Of a stretch of 64,000 bases of DNA, positions 34,870 through 47,409 are shown one piece after another; position 1 is the first letter of the stretch, and each line of letters opens with the position of its first letter. The notes under the pieces were generated by a model, which did no database searches, was not told where the DNA came from, and worked only from the letters and a program-made list of their open reading frames with translations. The DNA lies in contig OW285196.1 of the NCBI GenBank assembly GCA_935421135.1, positions 14,629,001-14,693,000 of the forward strand, read 5' to 3'. Source of the stretch: Bugulina stolonifera (lineage: Eukaryota; Bryozoa; Gymnolaemata; Cheilostomatida; Bugulidae). A program made the position numbers and the translations under genes.

Positions 34870-36930
34870 GTTAGTATTCCTATTACTTCTGTTACATACT
34901 ACAAGCGTGTATGCAAGCATTTACATGCATAAATATATGGATATGCTATACACCCTTAAAGATATGGAATATCATTATTGAGTTATTTAATGTTACTTGA
35001 ATAGCATTTGATATTTAGCGTCAGCACAAACTGTAACTAAGCCTAGGGGTAGAGTTCATTGCATTTGCATTTGCTACCAGGAACAAACGCTGCAAATGAC
35101 ACATCAACTGTTGATTGGTAGCAAGTATATTTACTTCCAAGTGTGCAGTTTTGACGCCATGAGTAGGTTTTTGCAGTTGTGATTGTACCAGAAAACCTAT
35201 ATGAGAAAAATGACATTTTACAGCTGCCACTTTATTCCTTAATAAGCAGAGTGAACTAAGTAGCCCTACTGAAAAATTGCACCAGGCTGGTAACTACACA
35301 CCTCTATTACATGCTTCTACCAAATAAGTGCAATAATTATAGAAAATATAAAAGATATTTGCAGAAGGAACAGATGGACATCAATGATAATTATGTTTAA
35401 TCCTCTAACAATGAACTCGTCACAGATAGCTAACAGCAGCGATGCTGCCGTTATTGAAAACAGCTGTAAATGGCACATAGCTGAATGGCTGCTACTGCAG
35501 CAAAAACCTCCCAATAATAGAAGCCGCTTTGTTTACACATTACTAGTCAGCTGAAAAAAGACGTCTTCTAGCTCTTGGTGTTCACTCATTTTCAAACTGT
35601 AGCATAGAATGTAGCATAGAAAAGTTTAATGACTGACAATTCAATAGCCATAAAGATAAATAAATTGGAAAAGCAATTGTGCTTATGTGCTGACTTTAAA
35701 AACAAAAAATTATTGTCGTAAAATGTTGCAAAATAATTTGAGACAAGTGTTTGATCATCCTAAAAAACTTCATGTACATGCAACGCCAAAATTTTGCAGT
35801 TGGAAAATTACTACCCTACAGGTAGTCTGAGTTAAAACTATCTTGGCACTTCTTCAACTAACAACTTTAGCAGAAGAATGTGAACTTTATTTGATCAATG
35901 TTTCAAGGTCTGGGATATTACCACAAAATTTGTAGATCAACCCTCATGTCATACCCTGGCTCATGGACATGGGCAACAAGCAAAAAAAGGTTAATATTTG
36001 TTGAATAGTGCTCCGACACCTTAGAAAATCTGAGCAAACATGCAAAGAGCCTCAGAAAAAATTGTGAACCTTTGCAAAAAATATACTGTGAGAAGTATTA
36101 TAATGTCTTTAGAAAAAGCTTTGGATGTTGTAAATCTGTGAGATTGTCACAAATTTATCAAAAAAATAAAAGAAAAATGATGTTAAACAGCTCATTAAAA
36201 AATTGTGAAGTGTTGTTGCTATTATGCACAGTATCAGTAATAAAAAGTCTATCGGGGGCTGTAAACAGTCACACCATATAGCCACAGTGTGGAAATTAAA
36301 AATATCTATGTCGTTAGTTCCTCAAACCACAAAAAAAGTAGATCACGGCACTGCATCATTAACTCGGTAGTCAAGGATATGAGTGTAATAACTTTTTATA
36401 CTTATGTACAATCATGTACATATAGGAGTTTTAGTTCTTTTCGTAAGTTATAAAACTGTACCAGAAAAATCGAAAAAATTATATGGCCAAAAAATATTAG
36501 ATAAACTATTTCTTTATTTGGAATGTTAATACATAGACTAGCACAGCTCAGTCTGGAGGAAGCAGTAGCAATCTTGAGACAGCAATCACCATGAGTAACT
36601 CAATAGAAACCAGTATTTGGTTAGAGAGAAGGAAGCCATGGCCAACCCCATCAAACTACATGATTGTATCTTATTTAAGGAAGTCAGCTCCTCCATTTGC
36701 ACAATACCATATTGCCTCAATCTTAAGAGTGAGAAAATAAAAAGATCTTGTGTAATCATGAGAAACCACTCGTTACACAAGGAGCTGCGCGTTCCATAAA
36801 ATTCATCATAATATATACTCCCAGACATAGCTTAAAACTCTGAGATACATGTAGGTTACCAATACGTAGTACTGATGCCCTCTTGTAAACAGCTTATTCA
36901 AAGACTCATATTGCCTCTGAGAGCTAGACA
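34870..36930. other. Unassigned region
   Basis: No supported gene. It is AT-rich with many poly-A and poly-T runs between 35,600 and 36,500. Open frames here have no start context, splice sites or repeated similarity in the window. Confidence 0.5.
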
Positions 36931-37029
36931 TTAACTGTTGAAGGAAAAGATAACTTTCGCTGGTGCATCTTGCCCCATGACTATTTCCTGCACCAGCTGA
37001 TAGAACTTGTGCAAACCTCCATATTTATC
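36931..37029 (-). CDS. Candidate terminal exon, unknown
   Basis: The minus-strand acceptor (pyrimidine-poor, ...TGTACAG) is followed by 32 open codons and a stop. The composition is protein-like: D-K-Y-G-G-L-H, then an amphipathic Y-Q-L-V-Q-E-I-V stretch. Upstream, 37,130-37,330 holds broken frames of similar character, which suggests a decayed gene or retrotransposed fragment. Not recognised. Confidence 0.25.
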   Translation of the reverse strand, partial: DKYGGLHKFYQLVQEIVMGQDAPAKVIFSFNS

Positions 37030-37890
37030 CTGTACAATACATTTTTGTCGATAGGAGTGGAATTATTGCAGGACAGCCTGGGTTCTACTGATTGTAGTGG
37101 GTGTATAGTTATATAAAAACATATGTTGCTTTCCTTCACACTTCGTTCGCCATTGACCAAAAATTAACATCTCTGGTGGTCTTCCACACATCCATGATAC
37201 TTGATATTATGTCATTATTCTCCTTCTGCTAAAATAAGCAGGCTTTGCCAGTGCTCAATAGCAGAAAAACAATAGTTGGAAAATTCACCACAATCAGTAC
37301 TGAATGTTTCTAAAAACTTCCCAATAAAGCAAAAGCAATTATTAAAAATTTATGAAAAAATACACATGAGTGGAGCATGAATGGTGCAACACCTCGAGAA
37401 ACACCGCTATAACTTCAACCATTAATCTCCGTGTGGATATTTAACTGCAGTACTGATGAACAACTATTTAAACATAGAGGAAGTCAAGTCAACGCAACTA
37501 TTATTCTTTCACCATGATACTGTTATGAATGGTCCCTTGTGACCTAATGCAGTGTTGAACCACTTATGTACACAGTAGATCCAACAGCCTGCCTATCATA
37601 TAAAGGAGGCATATTTTTGTGGCATCAGGAATGGAAAATTTAGGTAGGCTACACATGCATGTAATATGCATGTATAGTTTATGTACAGTAAATAAAATAT
37701 TATAGCAAAATTTGCTTTGTCCCTGATTTCCGACTAATGGACTTGCGTGAATACTATAATTAAAACAGCTAATATAATATAATTTAATATAACATACGTT
37801 ACATGACTTGTCTTAGAGTAGAAACACTGCGTAGATACTAGATCACAAGTTAGTTGCTGACACATCTGCATAGAGGATGTCGCCAGTCTC

Positions 37891-37920
37891 CTAGGAGTCA
37901 GAGCAAGTCAGTACTGTCTT
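37891..37920 (-). CDS. Alternative last exon of the acidic gene (copy b)
   Basis: Acceptor ...TTTTTGCAG, then 9 codons also beginning Lys-Thr-Val-Leu and a TAG. The surrounding 110 bases (37,869-37,978) match 38,290-38,395, so this is a tandem copy of the exon above that has acquired an earlier stop. Confidence 0.3.
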   Translation of the reverse strand, partial: KTVLTCSDS

Positions 37921-38272
37921 CTGCAAAAATAATTAATTTGAATCTTGACTAAGGTATAGAGTTATGTTTAACACAATGAATTGCGTGACGATTTACCAAT
38001 TGAAAGCTTCTAGAATCTAGAGCATTCAGCCAACAGAAATATTTAGCCTTATCATGCGCTAGTGCATGTTATCTCAAACAGAAAAATCACATAATGACAC
38101 TAAAGTTAATACACCTTCAGCAGAACACGTTTTAGCTTTTTCACAACATGCAGTTTTCATGTAAAATTTCCTCACGCTGTTACCACATTAATAATGCCCT
38201 AGTCCCCTCCGATCATGCTATTCAATTGAAGGTGCTATAAAATGCTTTTTTACAATGTTTATTGCTCCTTAC

Positions 38273-38332
38273 CTAAAAGATGGCATTGTTAGAATAAATC
38301 TCGTTGAAGCACAAGTTGACTAGCACTGTCTT
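38273..38332 (-). CDS. Alternative last exon of the acidic gene (copy a)
   Basis: Acceptor ...TTGTTGCAG, then 19 codons beginning Lys-Thr-Val-Leu and a TAG. Phase 0, so compatible with the donor at 39,150. The flanks and exon start are duplicated at 37,891. Confidence 0.3.
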   Translation of the reverse strand, partial: KTVLVNLCFNEIYSNNAIF

Positions 38333-38713
38333 CTGCAACAATTGAAATGACCAATTTGAATATTAACTGTTAGGTATACCATTATGTTTAACCCATTCGC
38401 AACCATTCAATATATTAATATTTCCACCATTGAGAACCACCCATTTTTGTGAAATTAACCAAAATTCCAATAACGACCAAGTTAAAAGTATTTGATTTAT
38501 CTGACTTTAGTCTTTTATTTCAGAAAGAGCAACATCTAATCTACATAATACAATCAAGAAATACAGAATAGAGTAAAAACTAGATAGCCAGTAGAGCAGT
38601 GAATATAGGGTGTTTCACCTACAGCATAATTCTCGAAATAATAAATATTGTGTAACAATGAGTACAAAAACAAACTGAAGCACTGCCAATGATGGTAAAT
38701 TATGCAAAACATA

Positions 38714-39234
38714 TTAGTAGTTCTTTTTGGTATGGTAGTCTTTGCAATCTTCACTTCCCAACTCTGTACCAAATTCCTGTCAAGTATTACAAGTCACTAT
38801 AACACCAATATACTAACTGACTGAACAGCAAACAGTAGAACCCATAAGGCTAAAAGCTAGCATCCAGATAAAAGAGAGATAGGTTGAGAAAAATGAGCTA
38901 AAACTTTGTGATGCAACTGTCAAAAGTTTCAACCCTCAATTGAAAAACAGGAAACCATCAATCAACCTTGAAAGATGCAACTAGTCATTCATTTCCAATT
39001 TGATTTACAACAAGATATCAATATGAAATTCAAAATAATGAAAATTAGTACCTTGCATCACCAATCACACATTATGGGATAGAAATATTGGCTAGGCAGT
39101 ATTCTAGTCATACACTAAGACATTATATTTATGTCTGGTTAGCAGCTTACCTCATCAAAATCAGCTAATTCACTCTCAGAGGCTAAATTGTCAATCTCCA
39201 GCTCATCAGAATTTACTAACATGGAGGCTGCCAT
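38714..39234 (-). CDS. Small acidic protein, two exons
   Basis: The ATG at 39,234 opens 28 codons rich in Glu, Asp, Ser and Leu, ending exactly at a GTAAGC donor in phase 0 (39,151). An acceptor ending TTGACAG at 38,777-38,778 joins in phase 0 to 21 codons including the stop (38,714-38,776), for a 48-residue acidic protein with no signal peptide or membrane segment. Two other acceptors further downstream (before 38,332 and 37,920) are also phase 0 and could supply alternative ends. A minus-strand AATAAA lies near 38,511-38,516. The product is not recognised; an acidic tail or disordered interaction peptide is all that can be said. Confidence 0.45.
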
Positions 39235-41050
39235 GTTTGAAAATTGATACCTTGATTAGTAGCAGTTGATAGGCTAAGTGAGATGCATTGAGAGATCTTT
39301 GAGTAATTAACTGTGTTAGTGGAGTCGTTGTAAGGCAAGATCTAGTGAGTAACATGTGATAGCGTTGCCCAGCAACATGCTATTTAAAACAAAGACACAT
39401 GGACAGTACTATCACGTCCTTGGTTGCATAGCACAGTGCTCATTAGGACAAGGTAGTATCGTCATTGGTTGCAAATGGGTTAACACTACGTATGACGCAG
39501 CAGCCCTAATCTCATTGGAAGATCTTAGAATACTGCCAGCTATTGATTACCCAATAGAAAAACACTTTACTATATTACAGTGTATAATAAGCTTCTATTT
39601 TGTTACTTATGGTGATTTTCAGTACTTGAAGCTTTAATTCTCTATGACCACCGATTAAATTTTTGGTTTTGAATATGAATAAAGTAATTAAATGTTGACC
39701 ACCTTAACATCTGTATTAGCTAGCAAGTCCTGATGACAGTGTTTTAGTCATACTCGCAACGTTAAGATCCCAATCTAACAAAGTATCATATAAAGAGACA
39801 GACTCTATTTGGACTAATTGTGTACACACAACATGTTGGTTGTTATGATTCCATGCTTAAACCCTGCAGTTATAGTTAATACAGCAAGTTGTCTCCTCTT
39901 TTTTCAATTTTTGGAGTTGTGTTACTATTTAATAGTACAGTCACTCCACTATCTTTTATTGCCACGTATAGAAATAACTTTTCTTCCTTTGTTCCAGTAC
40001 TTCTCATAAGTTTTATTTTTCTTTCATGCCTCACACCAACTTTGCCTCCTTCAGCTAATTGCATCATCCTCACCCTCAACAGTATTATATACTTTACATC
40101 ACCAACTCAATGCTATACGCTTCATTTTAATTCTTGCAATTCGTAGCTTTTAGTCATTGTCAACATTGGTAATCCTACAAAGTTGGTTTCTCTCACGCTC
40201 ATATACAGCTCATTATTATCCTCTCCTTTTCTTTATTTTGTGAATTTTTCTCCTCATGGGGAGAAATGTTCACACAAGAGTAGATAACTCCTGTGCAATT
40301 CGTCATAGATTATCATCCTACTCCAAAATGGTATCTACATTATTGTATTTGTGCATAAATTGAAGATGAAAGTCTGGTGTACAAATAATATGCAAAACGG
40401 ATACAAGATAGCATCGATGTACCCATGGGATTGGTGAAGGATAGATTGCACCATGCTTATGACCCTCTCTATATTTATAAATGGTCTGACTTGACCCAAG
40501 AACACTTTGGCATACAATGTATCTAGTTGACTAAAATACGAGTATGTTGGTATTACAGAAAGTTTACTTTGATTGCAACAACGAGTCTTATAGTACTACA
40601 ATATAGTCATTAATGATTAAAATTTCCCATTGCATGCAAACAAAATTATTTTATATGATATTCTTTAGGCGAGCCAAGTCGACCCTCTTGAAAAGATATT
40701 ATTGGCCAATCTGCTTGAGTGATCGAAAATTTTACAAAATGGATGATTAGCCAACTGAGGGCCTAAATTGGTAACTATAGAGCTTAGTTGTAGACCCTCT
40801 CTCTATTGCTCAGCAATGGAAGTCAAATGCTGATGTAGATAGCATATACATAATTTATATAATTTTTTTTATGCACATTCAACAAAATTTATCGGATGGC
40901 TGGTGCCAAGCATTACATAAATAGATACACTTAGTGAGGTGATATCTAGTGCTTCACTTTGCTCCATAAACACATAGACCACATTACGTTACACTCCACC
41001 ACAGCAATCTAATCTTGTACACTGTATATCATGATATCAAATGATCATCA
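39235..41050. other. Region upstream of the acidic gene
   Basis: Probable promoter of the acidic gene at about 39,250-39,530, with CCAAT-like 'cattggttgc' and 'tgacgca' words. A block-A remnant ('ctcatgggga', 'taactcctg') lies near 40,250-40,330. Overlapping open frames on both strands at 39,876-40,146 show no start, splice or similarity support. Confidence 0.45.
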
Positions 41051-41074
41051 CTACACTGTATACACTACACACTA

Positions 41075-41328
41075 TACGTGTTACATGTGTCTACATGTTA
41101 CACAGGTGTTGTATTACAATACACACTCTATGTATTACATGTATCTACATGTTACACAGGTGTTGTATTACACTACACACTCACGTGTTACATGTATATA
41201 CATGCTACACAGGTGTTGTATTACACTGCACACTCACGTGTTACATGTATATACATGCTACACAGGTGTTGTATTACACTGCACACTCACGTGTTACATG
41301 TATCTACATGTTACACAGGTGTTGCCAA
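41075..41328. repeat. 53-bp minisatellite
   Basis: About 4.7 copies of a 53-bp unit beginning gtgttacatgtatatacatg and containing cacaggtgttgtattacac. The unit has no stop in any forward frame and 53 is not a multiple of three, so all three plus-strand frames stay open across it. Confidence 0.92.
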
Positions 41329-41334
41329 GTTTAA

Positions 41335-41947
41335 TGTGAGATTTTCATGTCTCATTCACCAATTTATGCACAAAAATTATGTCCATATTTGTAGAACAAC
41401 TATGATGCACGCAGTGCCTGTGGAACTGCTTTTGTCATTAGGGGTTATTTTACTGACATCTCTACAACATGTGTCCACATATTCTACTTAGAGCCTCTTT
41501 CCTCATGGCACACAATATGAACTAAGAATAAAGGTTGCTTTCCTAATACAGCGCATGTTCTACTGCCCTGCCTGGCTTTTTAAGGCCATTAGGCTGCTGC
41601 CTGCTTTGTTGACTCTGCACATTTCATCAGTATGCAGAGAACGTTAACTAGCAAGAGCCTCAAACACTATTTCTTGTTGTACTATAATATGTAGCTCTGC
41701 GTCCAGAGCACAAGTCAACCTGTGAATAGTTTATAGTTACTACAGTTAGAAGAAGCTGCAAGCGGCAAACAAAATTTAATGTTCAACATTTTTATGGATA
41801 CATTGTATTGTGTCAATCAACTTGAAGATATTGAAATTAAAAGAACTGCAAGCAATGTACAAGTACAAGTACAATCTAATAAACTGATAAACTGTTAAAC
41901 TGTTGATTTTGCAGATTTAGTTTAAGTAGTGATAGTAATGCTGTAGC
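41335..41947. other. Short intergenic stretch
   Basis: No gene or repeat that I can support. Plus-strand AATAAA-like words are present but without a plus-strand gene. It is the 3' flank of the gene at 41,948. Confidence 0.5.
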
Positions 41948-42369
41948 TCATAAGCATTCATTTTTGCAGTAGAGAAGGTTTTCACTTCTACAGTGCGCGT
42001 CAGGCAGCTCTCCACATACTCCAGTGATGCAGTGGTCAATACACTCTGTTAAACAGTGATAAGATAGGATTATTTTAAGTCTTAAATGGTCTACATGTAA
42101 TTGTGATAGTGTATAAACTAAACCAAAAGATAACTAAAGCATGGGCATATAACGCCAAGCATCTACAATGTAGAGTCAGAATATGCCTTATTAGGTTGTA
42201 GCTTGGTACCATTTTCAACTTCTTCCTGCTCAATATTTTACAATCAGTACAGCTATTGCTTTAGTTCTTACCTGCTTTTACCACGTCCACCAAGGTCACA
42301 ACTTCCCACCTGTACTCCAAACAAGACCAAACTACTGATAAGCAGAGCCAAGAGTGCAAGAGTCCTCAT
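41948..42369 (-). CDS. Secreted Cys-rich peptide precursor without Thr tail
   Basis: The ATG at 42,369 lies 17 bases after the acceptor ACTTAG. It codes a signal peptide of about 22 residues (Arg-2, Leu-rich) and a short Gly/Arg spacer. Exon 3 (41,948-42,045; acceptor TTTAACAG) codes Cys at 31, 35, 40, 48, 56 and 60 with the family spacing and ends one residue after the last Cys. Joining in frame requires the phase-1 donor GTAAAA at 42,281. A stronger-looking GTAAGA eight bases further on is out of phase with either acceptor AG. Total 61 residues. It is the only member lacking the Thr tract, and its spacer has an extra Cys (residue 24). Function unknown. Confidence 0.62.
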
Positions 42370-42903
42370 AATATCACACAATCTGCCTAAGTAATATACA
42401 GCGGAATTGTCTGAAGTGCGTACATGCTGTGCATAACAAAAAAAGTTTTACATATTTACATGTACAGTACATGTACAGATGTCTATAATGTATGTGGAAA
42501 AATTAGTGTCAGGCTTAATGTATGCTCCTCTAATAATAATGCTAGAGCTGGTATTGAAACCAAAATTTACGTAATACTGCTCTATAATGGTATTAAACTT
42601 CTAAAACACACTACCTCCTTTGGTCATACAAAAAGATTGTTCGAACAGAATGACACTTACATGTATGATATATAATTTGTTTATGTTAATTTTAACCTGG
42701 ATGTTAGCTCAAAACATTTAAAAAGGAAGAATATACTTAGCACAGCCATCACCATTTGACTGAATATTTGGTCAAGGAGCGCACCCTAAGAAGTATTTAT
42801 TCTTTATCTAATTAACTCAATTGTTCACTGTTTGTAAGCAAGTAAAACAGTTGTGAAAAAACACCCATCACCTGCAAATCCTAGTCAGTTATATTTTACT
42901 TAC

Positions 42904-43110
42904 CTTTGATGATCCCGATGCAGCTACTTGTACATGTACATGTCTATCATTCAAGACAGTTACTTTGTGGTAGAGTCTCTGCTTTATATACCAGAGTTAC
43001 ATAATTATTTATAGCTCACCATGTGATTTATGAATGTCACCAGAACTCTCTAAGAATAGGTAACTCTTGGATGATGCTTGTTCACTAACAAGTGGCAGCC
43101 CATTTACCAA
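42904..43110 (-). promoter_or_regulatory. TATA promoter and non-coding exon 1 of the 42-kb gene
   Basis: TATATAAAGC at 42,990-42,981 (minus), then a leader ending at 42,904 before the donor GTAAGT. The upstream block 43,010-43,110 (catgtgatttatgaatgtca on the plus strand) is shared with the other family promoters. Confidence 0.6.
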
Positions 43111-43780
43111 GTGAATCAGAACTCCTACAGCTGTAGAGGTCATGGAATTAACTTCTTTAACACTAACTGCAATATGATACAGTTTCGCACTATTGATCTC
43201 ATAATTGGAGATATTGAAGTATTTTAGACTCAATCGTGTGGAAATGGGGTTAACGGCGAAGTGTTATTCTACTATGTGCATGTATTGATCAGTAGATAAG
43301 GTACAGTGTAGGATGTACATGTACATTGTACATGTATTTAGCAACTTATAACACGACAACATTTGCTTGCAGAGTCCTAGATATTTACTCTAACTACGTG
43401 ATACTACCATAAGTAGTGGTTTGAGGCAGGTTAACTAGGTCTATCTGTATATATGCTGACAGAAGTGTAAGCAGTTTTAGAATGCAGGCTATTGACACTT
43501 GTAGGTAGAACTTAGGGTGTATAAACGTCTTATGGACAAGCCAAAATGCTTCTGATGCTTTCCCGTTGGGTGTTGAAAGAAAGAAATGGCCATTTGTTTA
43601 TTATTTGCAAGAAACTTACTGGCTGATACAAGAATCTTGTCGCTCGGTTTTGCAATTATTTTAAATTGCCAGTAGCTCTGGGCAAGATCTGTGATCTATC
43701 CGGTGTTCGATTTTGTTGAAGTCGTGCAATTGTGAAACAAACTTTTTACACCCAATGTAATGTACAACTAATCTTCAATA
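43110..43780. other. Upstream flank of the 42-kb gene
   Basis: No supported gene. Remnants of the unit are recognisable, including a 'catgtgaatacag'-like region and block A beginning after 43,860. Confidence 0.45.
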
Positions 43781-43781
43781 T

Positions 43782-43862
43782 TATATAATATTATATAATA
43801 TCATATTATATAATATAATAATATATAATATAACAATATATAATATTATATTATATTATATT
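43782..43862. repeat. AT-rich palindromic repeat
   Basis: About 80 bases of tatataatatta-type sequence, nearly pure A/T and self-complementary throughout. Confidence 0.9.
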
Positions 43863-43889
43863 TAGTCTAAAATTGACATAATTATGTGT

Positions 43890-45500
43890 ACATGGTGGGT
43901 TCTAGCACTAGAAACTTAGAACCATGTGATACTTAATACTGCCTCATTAACTTTGAAGGACTTGTCAAGGAGATGGTTAGAAAAGATATAAATAAATCAG
44001 TTGGAGTTAATCACGTTAAGTAATAAACAAGACAACTCCTTACGGAGCAGTTTCACAGTTATTGCAGACTATTAGGCAGCTCTGGGCTACATTTGTGAGT
44101 TACTTGCCCTTTAAAGCTGTGTGATTGTGAAGCCAACGTTTTACACCAAGCATAAAACATCATAATGTAATATAATATATATGTTTTGTTCAGAATTGAC
44201 GCTTAATTACAGTGTATACGGTGACCATTTGAACACTAGAAGCACTAGAACCCTGTGATACTTAAATGTTGTCTCTTTGAAGGCATAGTACAAATAAATC
44301 AGTAGGAGTTAATCACGTTATGTAATGGACAGCAGCAGCATGCTGTGGAGTTGTTTCCCTTTTACACATTAATGCATGTAAGGCAGCACTGGTAGTGCAA
44401 TATCATGTACTTCACATCTCAGTGGCTTTGTGAAGTTGTGCTCTCATGGAGCAACTTTGGGAGAAGGAAAGACAATTCCTGCATATTACGCTGTCTCAAA
44501 TTTTATTATAATTATATGAAGTAAACGGTGTATGACAGTCTTATTTAAATAATGGGGTACAAATGAGATCAGTAAATAATTATGTTGCACTGCGCTTGAG
44601 ACCTAGGCCATACATTGTATACAATTGTTATCATTTATGCAAATAATCTAACCTCTGCCCAAAAACACATTATCACATACATATAGTTTGTGTTAATTTG
44701 ACTACCTGTATTCACAGCCGGTAAAAGGTTCCAATCCATTTATGAAAACATTCCTGTCATTTCATGCTTCATTCTATACTGTAGTATGTTGGCAGATGGA
44801 ATTATGTTGTAAGTGGTACTGGGTAGTTAGAGCAAAGAGCCTCTTCAAATTGCCATTTTTTGCCTATCAGCTTGATGGATGTGCTTGTTGATCTGAGATC
44901 ATGTGACACTTAGTTCTGATATGTTGATATACAGCCATGTGAGTGAAGATTTTCAACTACTGTTTTGTGATATTCTCATGTATATAAGAGCCTAGAGTCT
45001 GTGTAACAGAAATATTTTGTTCAGTTAAAATAGGCCTTTTTTGTGATCAAGGTATTTTACAGCTGTAGATCATGCTTATAGTGTTGGCCATGGAAAAACT
45101 AACCCACAAAAATATGTATATTTTCCTGACATGTCCAGTTGCTGTGTTCAATTCGTCTAACTATTAATAGCCAAACTTGTCAATGCTAAACATTTCTATT
45201 GACCTAAACTTATTTTATATACCTCAAAGTAAGTATTTAAATATATGCCAGCTTACTGCAAGCACTAACTAATACTAATTACCCCAGAAGCTCTCCTCCA
45301 ACAGTATGCTATAATAATAATTCAAACATGTCTCATTAATTTGACATTACTGACCCTAATAAATAGAGCATTGCCTTTTACAGGTAAATATGGATTTCCA
45401 CTATTGAAACTAATATTTAGGCCTCAGCCATTCACTGAAGTTCTCAACGTACAGTACAATGTGCTATAAGCTATGAGCTTGCAATAGGCAGCCGAAAAGC
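43890..45500. repeat. Diverged copy of block A
   Basis: Clear matches to 490-2,000: 'gttaatcacgtta', 'gcagcatgctgtggagttgt', 'ctctgggctacatttgtgag' and 'tttaaagctgtgtgat'. The 43,980-44,060 and 44,270-44,350 segments show that part of the block is itself duplicated here. No gene seen. Confidence 0.75.
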
Positions 45501-45889
45501 TCATACTTGCCAATCTACTTCCTGTAACTAACATACATACATGTAGATGCAATAACATCATATGCATTAGAGACTGGTTTATCACATTCAATTGTTTGGT
45601 GTGATATTAATATTATTATGGTAAAATGTAACATAATTGTTCCAGTCAGTGTTAAAAATTGGATGAGCATTTCTAATATCATCCAATATGACATTACAAC
45701 CCTTGAATATATGGGTGTGCATTGGAAATGATAGAAAAATATAGTCATGATTAAGATCTTGCCAATACACGTACTGTAGATCAATTTTCAAATTGAGCAT
45801 ATATCATGCAGATTTATTTAAATACATAAAATTCATGGCAATAGATTTGACAAAAAAATATAAATCATATAACAAAAGACGGAACGGTC

Positions 45890-45985
45890 AACAGTTTGCG
45901 GTCTGCGGTCTGCAGCTAACGGCCTGCAGCCAACGGCCTGCAGCTAAGGGCCTGCTGCTAACGCTCTGCAGCTAACGGTCTGCCA
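45890..45985. repeat. 14-bp tandem repeat
   Basis: About six copies of cggcctgcagctaa with variants, directly preceding the GC-rich repeat. Confidence 0.85.
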
Positions 45986-46300
45986 TTCTCCAATCAGATT
46001 TCGGGTCGAAATTCGAGAAGATTCATATATGTTGCAATGCTGCCGGTCAGAATATTGGCTTCGGGTGGTGCTAGGACCTTGGGACCGGGTCCTCCTGCAT
46101 TGCTGCTGGGGTGGGTCCTTAGCTTTAGGCCCTCAAACCCGACCTAGGGTGGGGTATGTGCTCGACTCACCCCACTCGCCGAATAAGGGTTGGAACTTGG
46201 GCTATGCCAGCAGCGGAGATCCATCTGGACCCGTGATTTGTATATAGTACAATGCTGCTGGTGAGGATCTCGGTCGCGGGTGATGCTAGGACCTTGGGCA
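45975..46300. repeat. GC-rich dispersed repeat, copy 2
   Basis: Matches 34,320-34,505. It contains a second, shorter internal copy of its core (first core about 46,030-46,095, second about 46,240-46,300, both with the 'tgctaggaccttggg' word). The base composition contrasts sharply with its surroundings. Confidence 0.72.
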
Positions 46301-47258
46301 ACAAGTTATGCATCACATGTGCAGGATAACAGTATAAAAGTGCATTTAGCTAAAGAACAGTAAAGCTACAACTATTATGGATTTTCCCGGCTTAACTTGA
46401 GCAGAAACATATTGCAGTGTTACCTACAATACACTAGTAACTACTAACTACTAGCAACTGTTATTAGGTGACTTATGCTTGTTGTAATAGTATGATCATT
46501 GATTATAATAGTGTAAGCCTAAACGGTGTAAAGTCTTAATAACAGATGGTCAGTTTGAATTATTTGAAGTCATCTATATAGTGCAGCAGCGGCAAGTTCC
46601 ACTGTACAATGCTTTGATAACACTCCATGCCCCAATTGCTCAAATAGTTTAATTATTCAGTTATTCCATCATCATACAGTGTCTACTAACTTTACCAATA
46701 CTTAGAGGAGAATTATAATACATACGGTCAGATTTGTTGGGATATTAACAAGGTGATGTGATTGCTCATTGATTCCCAAACCTCTGTAATTGTCAGTTGA
46801 TGCGCAAATTTATGTAAATAACAGATTATTTTTCTATGTAATTATACACTAGAATATTGTCCTTGTCACCTCACTTCTCTTGCTATTATGAAGAGCACTT
46901 TGTGCAGAATTTCAACTTAAAAATCGTATTATACCATCACTACACGGCAAAAGTTTTATTGAATGCCATCAGAAAACACAATTATTCTTACAGTTTTTAA
47001 CATCACAGTGTAACACCTCTGATAATACTATTTACTAAGAATTACACGCAGAATGTTATGGAATGCTTGGAGTAGAGAACAAATTTTGAGTAAAAAAATT
47101 CAAAATTTAACCTGTGTTCCATACATTTGTAGATACATTGACTTATCAATTAAATTAGTACACTGAGAACTTCATTTTAAAAAAAAAATAGAAAGAGTAT
47201 CTCAGTGTATTTATTACTTTTGTAGAACGAAAGAGTCACTTTATTTGATGGGGTAAAG

Positions 47259-47318
47259 TTATGATGCTGTTGTTCCTGTTGATGACGTTGTACATCTTTG
47301 GCATTCATCTTCACATTT
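47259..47318 (-). pseudogene. Truncated Cys exon (47 kb)
   Basis: Nineteen codons and a stop with C-x3-C-x2-C followed by Thr/Ser. This is the 3' third of the family Cys exon. A TAG interrupts the frame just upstream, and the first four Cys are missing. It is similar in layout to the last exon of the plus-strand Gly/Arg genes. Confidence 0.5.
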
Positions 47319-47409
47319 CTACTTGTTATCTTGAGATGATTAAATAATATACCTTATAAAGTCAAGGCAATAACACTACTAAATATTATTGCATCTTTGG
47401 TTCTCACGT

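Noticed and set aside
39876..40146. Overlapping frames of 67 and 85 codons on opposite strands
   Set aside because: No splice, promoter or similarity support for either; at most one could be real.
41031..41491. Three overlapping 97-137-codon frames
   Set aside because: The 53-bp unit lacks stops in every forward frame, so long frames are automatic.
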